This document shows, one piece after another, positions 44,508 to 53,912 of a stretch of DNA of 64,000 bases (position 1 is its first letter; each line of letters starts with the position of its first letter). This DNA is from Bacillota bacterium (lineage in GTDB: Bacteria > Bacillota > Clostridia > Lachnospirales > Lachnospiraceae). Made by a program: the position numbers and the translations under genes. The stretch lies in the NCBI GenBank assembly GCA_023391695.1, contig JAEWAK010000042.1, forward strand, positions 62,001-126,000, in the 5' to 3' direction. Under the pieces are notes generated by a model. It was not told the origin of the DNA, searched no databases, and saw only the letters and a program-made list of their open reading frames with translations.

Positions 44508-45158
44508 TTATTCAAAATGGTGTTTCATTGTTTTATCAGCCAGCACAGAGTTTTTTTCTTCAATTACTTTTATAATCGTCCTGTGTTCCGATATACTGTG
44601 TTCCGAAATATTTTTTATAAATTCCGTTATATTACCTTTCCGGCAAACAAGGTTTACATATTCGCCGATTAAAGGATTCCCGCTTGCTCTGATTATAATG
44701 TCATGAAATTTCCTATCCAAAATAGAAAACGCTTTCCATTCTTCGCAATTAACATCTACCGATCGATTAATACTACTCCACATAGCTTCCAATTCATTTT
44801 GAACCTTTTTCAAATCAGCTAAATCTTCATATGAAATATGAATGATAGCTTTTTCCAAAGCAACTCTTTCTAAAGCCCCAAGTATCTCAAAACAGTAACC
44901 GCGTTCAATGTCATTGCCTGCTACCACCACACCATAGCCTTGAATACGCTCCAAAAGACCTTCTTCCACCAGAACATTAAAAGCTTTCCGGATCGGCGTC
45001 CTGCTGACCTCCATTATTTTACCCAGTTCTGTTTCAATCAGTTTTTGATTGGTTTTAAAAGTTCCATCCCTGATTCCATCTCTTAATTTATCCGCTACCA
45101 TATCAGTAATTGAAATATGTACAATAGGCTGATTTGATTCCATACCCGTAAACATCAC
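44508..45158 (-). CDS. GntR-family regulator, FCD type (1)
   Basis: A 216-residue regulator with an N-terminal winged helix (MVADKLRDGIRDGTFK, EVSRTPIRKAFNVLVEEGLLERIQ) and an all-helical FCD ligand domain with His/Asp metal-site residues (ILDRKFHDIIIRAS, SEHRTIIKVIE). FCD regulators commonly sense sugar acids and other carboxylates, fitting the glycerate module. Start uncertain between 45158 and 45143. It lies directly upstream of the transporter operon. Confidence 0.88.
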   Translation of the reverse strand: MMFTGMESNQPIVHISITDMVADKLRDGIRDGTFKTNQKLIETELGKIMEVSRTPIRKAFNVLVEEGLLERIQGYGVVVAGNDIERGYCFEILGALERVALEKAIIHISYEDLADLKKVQNELEAMWSSINRSVDVNCEEWKAFSILDRKFHDIIIRASGNPLIGEYVNLVCRKGNITEFIKNISEHSISEHRTIIKVIEEKNSVLADKTMKHHFE

Positions 45159-45216
45159 CTCTTTTGTGTTAGATTATGCAGTCACTAGATTATAAACATA
45201 TTGCCTTTTTATGTTT

Positions 45217-45431
45217 ATTGTATGCAATCTTTCAACTTTTTACTATTATTTAGTTGTTTTTTTGCTTGTTATCAAGTTTCTTGTATACATTCTACCATGT
45301 CAATTCGTGTTTGTACATAACAATAGTTCCCATAATATTTCTGTTTTTTTATGCATTTTAAACAAATTACTGGATTTTTATGAAAATCAAAAACGGCCTG
45401 CCAGTTATGGCGGGCCGTTTTTTGTATACAA
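45217..45431. promoter_or_regulatory. TTGTATACAA-type palindromes and a terminator between two gntR genes
   Basis: ATTGTATGCAAT (45217-45228), TTGTATACAT (45281-45290) and TTGTATACAA (45422-45431) are related palindromes in the leader region of gntR 1. Between them, AACGGCC-GCC paired with GGC-GGGCCGTT plus a T-tract (45389-45424) is a bidirectional terminator ending gntR 2. FCD-type GntR proteins bind short dyads with TTGTA/TACAA arms, so autoregulation is plausible. Confidence 0.5.
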
Positions 45432-45449
45432 TAAACCTGATTTCTATTT

Positions 45450-46127
45450 TTATTTAATTTCCAAATTGTATGCAATAATTTTATCCCGAAGAGACTTGGT
45501 ACTTTTCTGAAAGTGAATATCCATATATTTTCTGGCTATTTCAGCTTCATGCTGTTCCAGGGCATTTATGATATCGTCATGTTCTTTGCAGCTGTACGGA
45601 ATACGTCCTTTCTGGAAAGGTACAAAGTTTAATACCATACGGGTTTTCCGGTGAAGAATGGCAAGCTGTTCCTCCAATATGGGATTATGTGATAATTTTG
45701 CAATATATATATGAAATTCAATATCATAATTATCCGCGTCTTCCGGATTTACCTCCGCACATGCCCGCATTTTATTATTAATTTCTTTTAATTCCTTAAG
45801 CTGTTCCTCCGTAATATGACCGGCTGCACTGTAAACGGAAAGCTGTTCCAATACGCCGCGTACTTCATACAGCTGGACCACATCATTAATGCCAATAGTG
45901 GTAACAACAACCCCGACTCTGGGATTATGTACCACCAGTCCTTCCGACTGCAGTATACGAAATGCTTCCCTTACCGGCGTGCGGCTGACATTTAACTGCT
46001 TGCTCAATTCCACTTCGCGGATTTTATCCCCGGACTTTAAGGTCCGGTTCATAATATCATCACGAATTTTCTGGGCAACCATCTCCGCTATGGATTCCTG
46101 TACTACCCTCATCGAATTATTTGTCAT
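45450..46127 (-). CDS. GntR-family regulator, FCD type (2)
   Basis: A 225-residue paralogous regulator: winged helix (KIRDDIMNRTLKSGDKI, NVSRTPVREAFRILQSEGLVV) and FCD domain (DNYDIEFHIYIAKLSHN, CKEHDDIINALEQHE). Two FCD regulators side by side may sense two compounds of one pathway. AGGAG precedes the ATG. Confidence 0.9.
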   Translation of the reverse strand: MTNNSMRVVQESIAEMVAQKIRDDIMNRTLKSGDKIREVELSKQLNVSRTPVREAFRILQSEGLVVHNPRVGVVVTTIGINDVVQLYEVRGVLEQLSVYSAAGHITEEQLKELKEINNKMRACAEVNPEDADNYDIEFHIYIAKLSHNPILEEQLAILHRKTRMVLNFVPFQKGRIPYSCKEHDDIINALEQHEAEIARKYMDIHFQKSTKSLRDKIIAYNLEIK

Positions 46128-46216
46128 TTTTTAACGTCTCCTGACTATATTTTGTGATAATAATACCATAGAAGAAACCGTCTGGCAAGCCAGAGTCTGG
46201 TGGCGTCTTTGGCTGC

Positions 46217-47242
46217 TTACGACATAAGTTTCCTGGTTGTCCGCCTTACAACCAGGCTGGTGGGGATCCGGGTTACACCAGGTTCATAGATTCCTTCACC
46301 GGCAATAATGCTGCTTAGGATCTTTGCCGCTTCCCTTCCTATGCTGTCCCGGTCCTGATGGACGGTTGTAATGGCCGGCGATACGTATTCACAAAGCGGC
46401 AGGTCATCAAAACCGACCAGGGATATATCCTCCGGTATACGAAAACCCTGGCTGGTTAAAACCGAGACGGCTGCGGCAACATATTCGTCATAAGCCGCAT
46501 ATATGGCGGTCGGCATATCATCCCAGCACTGGCTCAGTAATTTCCGCACAGCCTGTTCACCGGATTCTCTTGTGTATTTTACAGCTTCAGCAAAATAGGC
46601 TTCCTTACGTTCCAGCCCCTTTTTGTCCATAAATTCGATATAAGCTTCATACCGCTCTTTTGCAGCTATGCTTTCCTTTATATTCGAAGCAATATGTGCT
46701 ATTTTCCTATGGCCTAACAGGTACAGGTGTTCCAGGGCCTGTAAGGTTCCCATACGGTTATCGGATATTATGGTACACACATCCGGGTATATGGTTTCAA
46801 CCGAAACTTTGGGCAGATCCGATTCCAGTACGCATTGAACGGAATCATTAAACTTGATACTGCCGGCAATAATCACACCGTCAACACCCCTTGAGTTGCA
46901 TTTATCAAGCAGGGACATTTTTCCGGAGCCGGAGGAATTATTTAAAAAAATGGTATCATATCCGTACTGGCCGATGTTAAACTGGAAACTTTGCAGAATT
47001 TTATTAAAATGAGGATGGACTATCCCCAGTCCTTTTTCTTCCGAATAGATTACACCTATAAGCCAGGATCTTTGGGTAGCCAATGTTCTGGCATAGTGGC
47101 TGGGTGTATAACCGGTTTCTTCAATTGCTTTGTTTATGGCTTTTTTCGCTTTTTCACTTACACCGTAATAATTATTTATTACCTTTGATACGGTAGATAT
47201 GGAGTAGCCCGTAATATTGGATATATCATATATTGTTAACAT
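46217..47242 (-). CDS. LacI-family transcriptional regulator
   Basis: A 341-residue LacI/GalR repressor: helix-turn-helix IYDISNITGYSISTVSKVINN at the N-terminus, then a periplasmic-binding-like ligand domain. Sugar ligand unknown. A central-CG palindrome lies upstream. The third regulator of this locus, possibly controlling the neighbouring carbohydrate genes. Confidence 0.92.
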   Translation of the reverse strand: MLTIYDISNITGYSISTVSKVINNYYGVSEKAKKAINKAIEETGYTPSHYARTLATQRSWLIGVIYSEEKGLGIVHPHFNKILQSFQFNIGQYGYDTIFLNNSSGSGKMSLLDKCNSRGVDGVIIAGSIKFNDSVQCVLESDLPKVSVETIYPDVCTIISDNRMGTLQALEHLYLLGHRKIAHIASNIKESIAAKERYEAYIEFMDKKGLERKEAYFAEAVKYTRESGEQAVRKLLSQCWDDMPTAIYAAYDEYVAAAVSVLTSQGFRIPEDISLVGFDDLPLCEYVSPAITTVHQDRDSIGREAAKILSSIIAGEGIYEPGVTRIPTSLVVRRTTRKLMS

Positions 47243-47345
47243 TTTCTCCCCCTATAATAATAAAATATTATAAAAAGTCAAAGTGGTTTCCGCATTCCGA
47301 TTTGCTGCATACTCATAACCTGTTACAATTTATAAGGCAATTTGG

Positions 47346-47355
47346 AAAGCGCTTT
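47346..47355. promoter_or_regulatory. LacI/CcpA-type operator upstream of lacI
   Basis: AAAGCGCTTT is a perfect 10-bp palindrome with the central CG typical of LacI-family and catabolite-responsive (cre) sites; the flanked form TGGAAAGCGCTTTA is near the cre consensus. It lies about 105 nt upstream of lacI. Confidence 0.5.
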
Positions 47356-47472
47356 ATATTTACTTTATTATATTTCGTTTGCTTTGTGCCGTCAATCTTT
47401 TTTGCAGCTCCGTTTAAAATTTTCGGGATTCTGCCTTCCCCGGTTATGGTCAGTTCAAATTTACAACACTGT

Positions 47473-48348
47473 CTAAAAGCGGACTTCACCGTCATAAGTC
47501 AGTATCGCTTTATATAAATCCGGCCGGCGGTCACGGAAGATTCCCCATTCAATCCGTTGTTCTGCAATCGCATCCAGATCAAATTCAGCCATTAATACGC
47601 TTTCTTTTGTTCTGTCCGCTTCCGCTATTTTCTCACCCACCGCATTGGTAATAAAGGAAGAACCATAGAATTTAATTTCAGAATCCCCTATTTTTTCACT
47701 GCCGACCCGGTTAGAAGCAACGACTGGCATTAAATTGCAGGCGGCATGTCCGATCATGCAGCGCTGCCAGTGATCCTTAGAATCCACTTCCGGGCTTTCC
47801 GGCTCGGAACCTATGGCAGTGGGATAAAATAAGATCTCAGCCCCCATTAAAGCCATGCATCTTGCGGCTTCCGGGTACCACTGGTCCCAGCAGATACCCA
47901 CTCCGATCTTTCCATATCTGGTATTCCAGACTTTAAATCCCGTATCTCCGGGATTAAAATAATATTTTTCTTCATACCCCGGTCCGTCGGGTATATGGCT
48001 CTTCCGGTAGACTCCCATGACTTCTCCGTCGGCATCGATTACGGCCAGTGCATTATACCTGGCATTGTTTTTCTTTTCATAAAAGCTGATTGGAAGCACC
48101 ACTTCCAGCTCTTTTGCAATGGATTTGAAATGATTTATTGCTTTATTTTCGCTGACTTCCGTAGCGTAATTATAATAATCCGGTTTTTCTTTCTGGCAGA
48201 AATACAGAGTTTCAAACAATTCCTGAATTAATATGATCCGGGCGCCTTTCCCGGCTGCCTGGCGTACCAGGCGTTCCGCCTTTGCAATGTTATCCTCTAT
48301 GTTCTCTGTGCAGCTCATCTGGGTAGCCGCAACTTTTACTTTTCTCAT
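47473..48348 (-). CDS. aguB: N-carbamoylputrescine amidase AguB
   Basis: A 291-residue nitrilase-family enzyme converting N-carbamoylputrescine to putrescine, CO2 and ammonia. Catalytic triad: Glu in LIQELFET, Lys in YRKSHIPDGPGY, Cys in GVGICWDQWYPE. It follows aguA by about 57 nt. Start ATG 48348 follows GAGGGA; an upstream in-frame Met is not favoured. Confidence 0.93.
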   Translation of the reverse strand: MRKVKVAATQMSCTENIEDNIAKAERLVRQAAGKGARIILIQELFETLYFCQKEKPDYYNYATEVSENKAINHFKSIAKELEVVLPISFYEKKNNARYNALAVIDADGEVMGVYRKSHIPDGPGYEEKYYFNPGDTGFKVWNTRYGKIGVGICWDQWYPEAARCMALMGAEILFYPTAIGSEPESPEVDSKDHWQRCMIGHAACNLMPVVASNRVGSEKIGDSEIKFYGSSFITNAVGEKIAEADRTKESVLMAEFDLDAIAEQRIEWGIFRDRRPDLYKAILTYDGEVRF

Positions 48349-48405
48349 TGTTCCCTCATTCCTGCGCACCTTTTCTGCGCATCTAAAGTTTGTACCAAGG
48401 TTTAG

Positions 48406-49488
48406 CTAGTACAGTGTCCGCTTGGTGCTTTTCAGTGGAGTCCCCGGCATTTGCTGGGTTATGCAGTGTACATTGCCGCCCTCTTTAATTAAAGGCATTC
48501 CGTCTGCTTTTACGATTTTTCGGTCTGTGAATATCTTTTGTAAAATATCTGTGGCCAAATCATCTGTTTCTGCGGCATCTTCACCGAATACCGGCAGGAT
48601 AATTCCATTGTTTACAATATAAAAGTTCAGATAACTTAAGGTTAATCTCACTCCGTTATAAAAACGGGCCGGCGGCTGGGGTATTTCAATTATTTTAAGT
48701 TTTCTTCCCTTAGCATCTGTTGCTTTCTTTAAAATATCCAAATTTTCCATGGTTATTTCATAATTGGGATCGCTTTTGTCATGGCAGGCCTGAAGCAGGA
48801 TTGACCCCGGACCTGCAAAGCAGGCAATATTATCCACATGCCCGTCGGTCTCGTCTCCGTACAGGCCCTTGTTCAGCCAGATGATCTTACTGACGTTTAA
48901 ATGCTTTTTTACTTCTTCTTCGATCTGTTCCCGGGTAAGTCCAGGATTCCGGTTCGGATGGAGCAGGCATTGCCTGGTCGTAAGCAGGGTGCCTTCCCCA
49001 TCAACATGGATGGAGCCGCCCTCCAATACAAGGGGGGCATCCAAGTTTTTTACCTTATAGTAATTTAATACTTTTAAAGCGACTTCATTATCCAGGTCAT
49101 AAGGCTTATACTTTTCGCCCCAGGCATTAAACCGCCAGTTAATGCCCTGAAATTCCATATTGCCGTTCCGGATAAACGTAGGTCCGTTATCCCGGCACCA
49201 GGCATCATTATGAGGGATTATGAGGATTTCGGCGAATGTCCCGCATATTCTCCGTACTTCCTTTTCATCCGCTTCATTCACGATTAACGTAACCGTCTCA
49301 AATTCCGATATGGCCTTTGCTACGGCAGCATAACCTTCACATACTTCTTTATAATTATCCGGCCAGACTAAGGATTCCCTGACCGGCCATTCTATCAATG
49401 TCCTTTCGTGCCTTTCCCATTCCGCCGGCATAAAAAATTTACTTTCATCCAATATTCCAACCTCCACATGAAAACCTGTATTCTTCAT
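48406..49488 (-). CDS. aguA: Agmatine deiminase AguA
   Basis: A deiminase of about 360 residues converting agmatine to N-carbamoylputrescine. Landmarks: FFMPAEWERHERTLIEWP, DNGPTF, LEGGSIHVDGEGTLLTT, DETDGHVDN and the catalytic Cys in GGNVHCITQQMPG. The start is uncertain: ATG 49488 has only a partial site, while a TTG about 30 nt further in follows GGAGG. With aguB it completes the arginine-derived route to putrescine. No carbamate kinase or antiporter is present, which favours biosynthesis over energy use. Confidence 0.92.
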   Translation of the reverse strand: MKNTGFHVEVGILDESKFFMPAEWERHERTLIEWPVRESLVWPDNYKEVCEGYAAVAKAISEFETVTLIVNEADEKEVRRICGTFAEILIIPHNDAWCRDNGPTFIRNGNMEFQGINWRFNAWGEKYKPYDLDNEVALKVLNYYKVKNLDAPLVLEGGSIHVDGEGTLLTTRQCLLHPNRNPGLTREQIEEEVKKHLNVSKIIWLNKGLYGDETDGHVDNIACFAGPGSILLQACHDKSDPNYEITMENLDILKKATDAKGRKLKIIEIPQPPARFYNGVRLTLSYLNFYIVNNGIILPVFGEDAAETDDLATDILQKIFTDRKIVKADGMPLIKEGGNVHCITQQMPGTPLKSTKRTLY

Positions 49489-49545
49489 CCTATTTATTAT
49501 ACCCGGACAGGCGCGGTCTGACAATCCCGATTTTAACCTTACTTG

Positions 49546-49640
49546 TTTCAGTCGAAGTTAATGCTTCGACTGAAATACCTGCGTAGCAGGTATAAGGTTA
49601 TGAGCAAGTAGCGTAGCGGATTGCGAATATCCGCTTTGAC
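49546..49640 (+). repeat. Chain of small hairpins including repeat copy 2
   Basis: TTTCAGTCGAAG pairs with CTTCGACTGAAA (49546-49575), then ATACCTGC pairs with GCAGGTAT, then the AGCGGATTGCGAATATCCGC hairpin with TTTGAC, which repeats 11818-11861. No gene is present. Confidence 0.55.
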
Positions 49641-49720
49641 CCCCGGCCTTTTACAGGAAGAAACCTCGTATTTTTATTCCTGTATTGACATCTTAAGATT
49701 AATTTTACATAATTGTATTA

Positions 49721-49880
49721 GGGTGTGTCTGAAAACTCATTGCACCGTTCTGAACGCCCCACTTTGTGGTATACTGCGTCGTGATTTTGGGAACGTAGAC
49801 CCGCTACGCCCCCAAAATCGCTCCTTGCCTCCCACAAAGTGGAACATTCAGCCCGGCACAAGCAGTTTTCAGACACACCC
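49721..49880. mobile_element. MITE-like 160-bp foldback element
   Basis: Perfect 17-bp terminal inverted repeats, GGGTGTGTCTGAAAACT and its complement, flanked by TA on both sides, which looks like a target duplication. The interior is also self-complementary (CCCACTTTGTGG with CCACAAAGTGG, CGATTTTGGG with CCCAAAATCG), so nearly the whole element folds into one hairpin. No transposase; it would be mobilised in trans. Confidence 0.8.
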
Positions 49881-50039
49881 TAGATAAACAAATCAGTTCC
49901 TATAAATTTATACCATAAAAACCAAAACATGTTCCCATAGTCAGATACGCGGCGGAAAAACACCGCCTTTTATTCGGAAGTTTGAAAAAGCAGCTTCCGG
50001 TAAATTATACTGTACTTATAGGGTAAAGAAGGTAATATT

Positions 50040-50894
50040 ATGATTCTGATAACTACGGCGCTTTATTGTGAAGCTCTGCCCTTCATACAGTTGTATCATT
50101 TAAAGAAAGATACTGCTTTTGTTAAATTCCAGGTTTTTAAGAATGAGGATATGCTGCTTCTGATTACAAAACCCGGTGCCGTTCAGGCTGCAATTGCCGT
50201 TGCTTCCTTATGTACCGCAATTGCTCCCGCGGCAGGGGATATCTTCCTGAATCTGGGGGTATGCGGTACCCACCGGGAAAGTGATTCCCTGGGCTCGGTT
50301 TTTTTATGCAATCAAATTATTGATAAAGAATCGAAGCGCAGCTTTTATCCGGATTTACTTTTGGCACATCCCTACGAAGAAAGGTGTGTTATTACAAGCC
50401 CGGTTATTATAAATAATAAAGAAACAGATAGTGAACGAACCGGGTCATACCCCGGGGTTTATCTGATCGATATGGAAGCATCGGGTTTATTCCAGGCGGC
50501 CTCTTATTTTTATCAGCCGCACCAGATGATTTTTCTGAAAATAGTTTCTGATTATTTAAAGAATACGGATATGGCACCGGAGAAAATAACCGGACTGATA
50601 CAGGGAAATATGACTGCCATTACGGAATGGATAAGCCAGGTTAAGGACGGTTTTTCAAAAGCTGCTCCAACATTCACTTCCGAAGAAGAAAAACTTTTAA
50701 CAGAACTGGCAGTAGACTTACGGTTATCCGTATCCTCAGAGCTTAAGCTTCGCCAGTTATTTAAATATTATAAATTAAAAGAAGGGGGCTTTGCCGGCAG
50801 GCTTAAGGGTTTTCTGTCCGATACACCGCTGCCCTGCAAAACAAAAACGGAAGGGAAGAAGTATTTTGAACAACTTAAGCAAACCTTTATTTAA
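50040..50894 (+). CDS. Nucleoside phosphorylase-fold protein (MTA/SAH nucleosidase-like)
   Basis: A 284-residue protein. Residues ~1-200 have the PNP/MTAN fold: ITTALYCEALPF, LNLGVCGTH, IDMEASGLFQAA (ribose-binding Met-Glu) and KIVSD (likely catalytic Asp). A helical tail of ~80 residues follows. It overlaps the spore photoproduct lyase gene by 29 nt. MTAN enzymes cleave 5'-deoxyadenosine and S-adenosylhomocysteine; as the lyase is a radical SAM enzyme, clearance of its 5'-deoxyadenosine is a plausible job. Confidence 0.7.
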   Translation: MILITTALYCEALPFIQLYHLKKDTAFVKFQVFKNEDMLLLITKPGAVQAAIAVASLCTAIAPAAGDIFLNLGVCGTHRESDSLGSVFLCNQIIDKESKRSFYPDLLLAHPYEERCVITSPVIINNKETDSERTGSYPGVYLIDMEASGLFQAASYFYQPHQMIFLKIVSDYLKNTDMAPEKITGLIQGNMTAITEWISQVKDGFSKAAPTFTSEEEKLLTELAVDLRLSVSSELKLRQLFKYYKLKEGGFAGRLKGFLSDTPLPCKTKTEGKKYFEQLKQTFI

Positions 50895-51891
50895 CCCTTT
50901 TTTCTCCCATATTTACATTGAAAAAGAGGCTTTGGAGCATCCGAATACCAGGAAAATCCTGAATCAGTTTCCCAAAGCGGTGCATATAGAAATTAATCAT
51001 TATAAAGATGTGTTTTGCAGGAGCCATCAGAACTACCTGCTTCAAAAGCAGTCCCCCTGTTTAATCCTTGCCAAAAAGAGGAATACCTTCGTTTATGAAG
51101 GTGCGCCAGTCTGCCAGGATTTTGGAAACCGGCATTTTTATTATACCTCCACCGTCATGAACTGTTTTTATGACTGTGAATACTGCTATCTGCAGGGAAT
51201 GTACCCTTCCGGGAATATTGTAATTTTTGTGAATCTGGAAGATTTCTTCCGGCCTGTGGAGGAACTTTTAAAAAAATTCCCGGTCTATTTATGTATATCA
51301 TATGATACGGATTTGCTGGCTTTTGAAAATATGCTGGGTTATGTCAGGGAATGGCTTAATTTTGCCGGACTTCATCCTGACCTGACCATTGAATTGCGGA
51401 CGAAAAGCGCTAATTTTCATGCCCTGGATGAACAGAAAGCCCTGGATAATTTTATACTGGCCTGGACACTTACGCCCGATGCCATCCAAAAAAGCTGCGA
51501 ACATCATACCCCCTCTGTAAAGATAAGGCTCTCCTGCATAAAGAAGGCTATGGAGAAAGGCTTTCCGGTCCGTCTTTGTTTTGACCCGCTGTTATACCGT
51601 AAAGACTGGCCTTCCCTTTATGATGCCATGATAGAAACAGTCTTTTTGCAGTTACCCGCTGATAAAATCAGGGATGCCAGCCTTGGAGTATTCCGGGTAT
51701 CCCACGACTATTTAAAAAAGATGAGGAAACAGCGCCCTGATTCGGCCATTATCCAATACCCTTATGAAAACGACAACGGCGTCTGCCATTATGGCCGGGA
51801 GCTTTCCCGGGAAATGATCTCCCATGTCTATAACCGGCTGAAAGAATATATACCTGAGGAAAAAATTTATGTATGGAAGGAAACACACTAA
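50866..51891 (+). CDS. splB: Spore photoproduct lyase (radical SAM)
   Basis: A 341-residue enzyme that directly reverses the UV lesion 5-thyminyl-5,6-dihydrothymine in germinating spores. The 4Fe-4S/SAM motif is Cys100-x3-Cys104-x2-Cys107 in NCFYDCEYCYLQ; Tyr106 and Tyr108 correspond to the functional tyrosines of the Bacillus enzyme. The region matching the Bacillus H-donor Cys141 reads YLCISYDTDLLAFENMLG, where an anchored alignment puts Tyr at that position and a Cys three residues earlier. I chose the TTG at 50866, with GGAAGGGAAGAAG upstream; earlier in-frame sequence is the end of the nucleosidase gene in another frame. Confidence 0.9.
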   Translation: MNNLSKPLFNPFFSHIYIEKEALEHPNTRKILNQFPKAVHIEINHYKDVFCRSHQNYLLQKQSPCLILAKKRNTFVYEGAPVCQDFGNRHFYYTSTVMNCFYDCEYCYLQGMYPSGNIVIFVNLEDFFRPVEELLKKFPVYLCISYDTDLLAFENMLGYVREWLNFAGLHPDLTIELRTKSANFHALDEQKALDNFILAWTLTPDAIQKSCEHHTPSVKIRLSCIKKAMEKGFPVRLCFDPLLYRKDWPSLYDAMIETVFLQLPADKIRDASLGVFRVSHDYLKKMRKQRPDSAIIQYPYENDNGVCHYGRELSREMISHVYNRLKEYIPEEKIYVWKETH

Positions 51892-52584
51892 ATGAAAGCA
51901 GCAATTGTCACCGGAGCCTCGTCCGGAATCGGGCTGGAAATCAGCAAAATACTGTTAGCCAAAGCTTATAAAGTATATGGCATCGGAAGGAATTTCACAG
52001 ATACGCTCCTGTCTTCGGAGCATTTTGTAAGAATAACCTGTGATATTGCCAAAACTTCAGAACTGGCTGCAAAAATAAATGAAATCCGGCAGTCTGACGA
52101 AATCCATATATTGGTCAACAATGCCGGCGTCGGTTATTTTGGCCCCCACGAAGAACTAAATCCCAAAAAAATCCATGAGATGGTGGCGGTTAACCTGGAA
52201 GCCCCCATGATACTGACCCAATTACTGCTCCGGGATTTAAAGAAGCATGCCGGATACATTATTAATATTTCCTCCGTAACGGCTCATAAATCCAATACCC
52301 ACGGCTGTGCCTACGGAGCCACGAAAGCCGGCCTTACCAGTTTTACCGAGAGCCTCTTTGATGAAGTCAGAAAATATGGCGTAAAGGCCGTAACCATACA
52401 CCCGGATATGACGAAATCCAATTTCTACCGGAATGCCAATTTTTCCGAAGGCAGTACGGCAGATACTTATCTGCTGCCGGAAGAGGTTGCCGCTGCAGTG
52501 GATATGATTTTAAACCAGCGGGAAGGAATGCTCCTGTCCGAGATCACCATAAAACCCCAAAAGCATCAGATAAAGAAAAGGTAA
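51892..52584 (+). CDS. Short-chain dehydrogenase/reductase
   Basis: A 230-residue NAD(P)-dependent SDR: TGASSGIGLEIS, NNAGVGYF, Ser in INISSVTAHK and YxxxK in AYGATKAG. Its ATG directly follows the lyase stop, so it is co-translated with it. Substrate unknown. A role in repair or spore chemistry is only suggested by the operon. Confidence 0.9.
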   Translation: MKAAIVTGASSGIGLEISKILLAKAYKVYGIGRNFTDTLLSSEHFVRITCDIAKTSELAAKINEIRQSDEIHILVNNAGVGYFGPHEELNPKKIHEMVAVNLEAPMILTQLLLRDLKKHAGYIINISSVTAHKSNTHGCAYGATKAGLTSFTESLFDEVRKYGVKAVTIHPDMTKSNFYRNANFSEGSTADTYLLPEEVAAAVDMILNQREGMLLSEITIKPQKHQIKKR

Positions 52585-52689
52585 ATCAGAAATTCCATGA
52601 TAGGATTTGGATATCAAAAGCCCAATTTAATGTTTCGAGTGAATACAGTATATATATTCAATTAGCTGCCTTTCCCTCGAACACTATAT

Positions 52690-52760
52690 TTTTACAAGAA
52701 TTCCTTTTCTTCCATCATCTGTATGAATTTACCGGCAATCACCGGGTCAAAACTTTTTAT
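52690..52760 (-). pseudogene. Possible C-terminal remnant of an HD-GYP-type protein
   Basis: After the DUF362 stop a 21-codon stretch on the minus strand reads KSFDPVIAGKFIQMMEEKEFL and a stop, like the last residues of HD-GYP phosphodiesterase domains. It has no start of its own. It may be debris of a lost gene or chance. Confidence 0.2.
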
Positions 52761-52783
52761 GGGTTATTTTGCCAAATTTCGGA

Positions 52784-53710
52784 TCAATTTCCATGTATGC
52801 CTTTAATTTTATCTTTATCCAGTACGATCTCCTGTCCATACGCAGCCCTTGTAAACATTTTTTCTGCTTCCGCTAAAGGCAGCCCTTTCAATATCATGTG
52901 ATTGGGATCCGTCTCACCCAGACCGCTTTTATAGAGGGAATAAATATACCCTACTCCCTGGGGAAGGAAGCCAAGCAGCCTGGCTCCTATGGAATCCGCC
53001 GCCAGGGCATCGGTGGAAGCGATTACAAGCCCTTTTGTATCCACGGTTTTCCCTTCTGACGGCCCGGTGCCGATCATGGCTTTGTCCGCACTGATTATTG
53101 CCAGGTCAATGGGCATTTTTTTTGCCATGGCCCCAATAAAGCCATGGAGGTCTTCATGAATTCCCAAATTCTTTTTGGGAAAGCCATGGATCTCTGCAGG
53201 CGGCCAGCCCAGGGCAATATTTTTGATGGAGGCAGTGACCGTAGCTTCCTCATGCTGCTTTAACTGGGAGAAACTGATTAGGACATCCGTTTTTTCGATC
53301 AGATTATTGATTTTGGTTTTCGGAATAACAGAGTGTTCCAGCTCCAGTTCCGTAAAAGGTCCGTGATTCAGGTCGACAAACCGGACATCTTCCTCTTCAA
53401 TGATTTTATCGTATCCGTTGGCTTTAAATACATTCCCCGTTTCCTCCCCGCCGGAACCTGCCGCCACTATGATTTCCCCGGGACGATATCTTTTCACATA
53501 CCGAATCAGTTCCTTCAGGGTATGAGGCCCTACAACGGTTCCGGTCTCCGGCGGCTTTGAATTTACCCAGTTTGGGGTAATTACAACTACTTCCCCTTCT
53601 TTTATAATTTCATTGACCGGCAGCAAATCCAGGGCTTCCGTTAAAGATTGCTGCTCAGCTTTACTTCCCGCTATGCTGACATATGGCTGTTTTACTTTTT
53701 TCTCTCTCAT
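52784..53710 (-). CDS. DUF362-family protein
   Basis: A 308-residue DUF362 domain protein (VVITPNWVNSKPPETG, AAGSGGEETGNVFKANGYD, VLISFSQLKQHEEATVTASIKNIA, ALAADSIGARLLG). Many DUF362 proteins carry ferredoxin domains; this one has none. Function unknown. Start ATG 53710 follows CAGGAG. Confidence 0.8.
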   Translation of the reverse strand: MREKKVKQPYVSIAGSKAEQQSLTEALDLLPVNEIIKEGEVVVITPNWVNSKPPETGTVVGPHTLKELIRYVKRYRPGEIIVAAGSGGEETGNVFKANGYDKIIEEEDVRFVDLNHGPFTELELEHSVIPKTKINNLIEKTDVLISFSQLKQHEEATVTASIKNIALGWPPAEIHGFPKKNLGIHEDLHGFIGAMAKKMPIDLAIISADKAMIGTGPSEGKTVDTKGLVIASTDALAADSIGARLLGFLPQGVGYIYSLYKSGLGETDPNHMILKGLPLAEAEKMFTRAAYGQEIVLDKDKIKGIHGN

Positions 53711-53912
53711 TGCTGCTCCTGTTATATCCGGCGAAGGCAAAAGTACCCTTCCGTTCCGTATTCTTAATATAATCGTTTCAGATTATTTATAACCGCTTAA
53801 AAGGTTTTATATTCATCCAAACCAACCTTTACATTAAGAACCGCATTAAGGCCGGTATACTGGGATGTAATTTCTAATCATGCACAAAACTTTTGGCCTG
53901 CCGGGGAAAAAT

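Noticed and set aside
47473..49488. Agmatine deiminase energy pathway
   Set aside because: AguB amidase is present in place of putrescine carbamoyltransferase, and no antiporter or carbamate kinase is seen, so the biosynthetic route is more likely.
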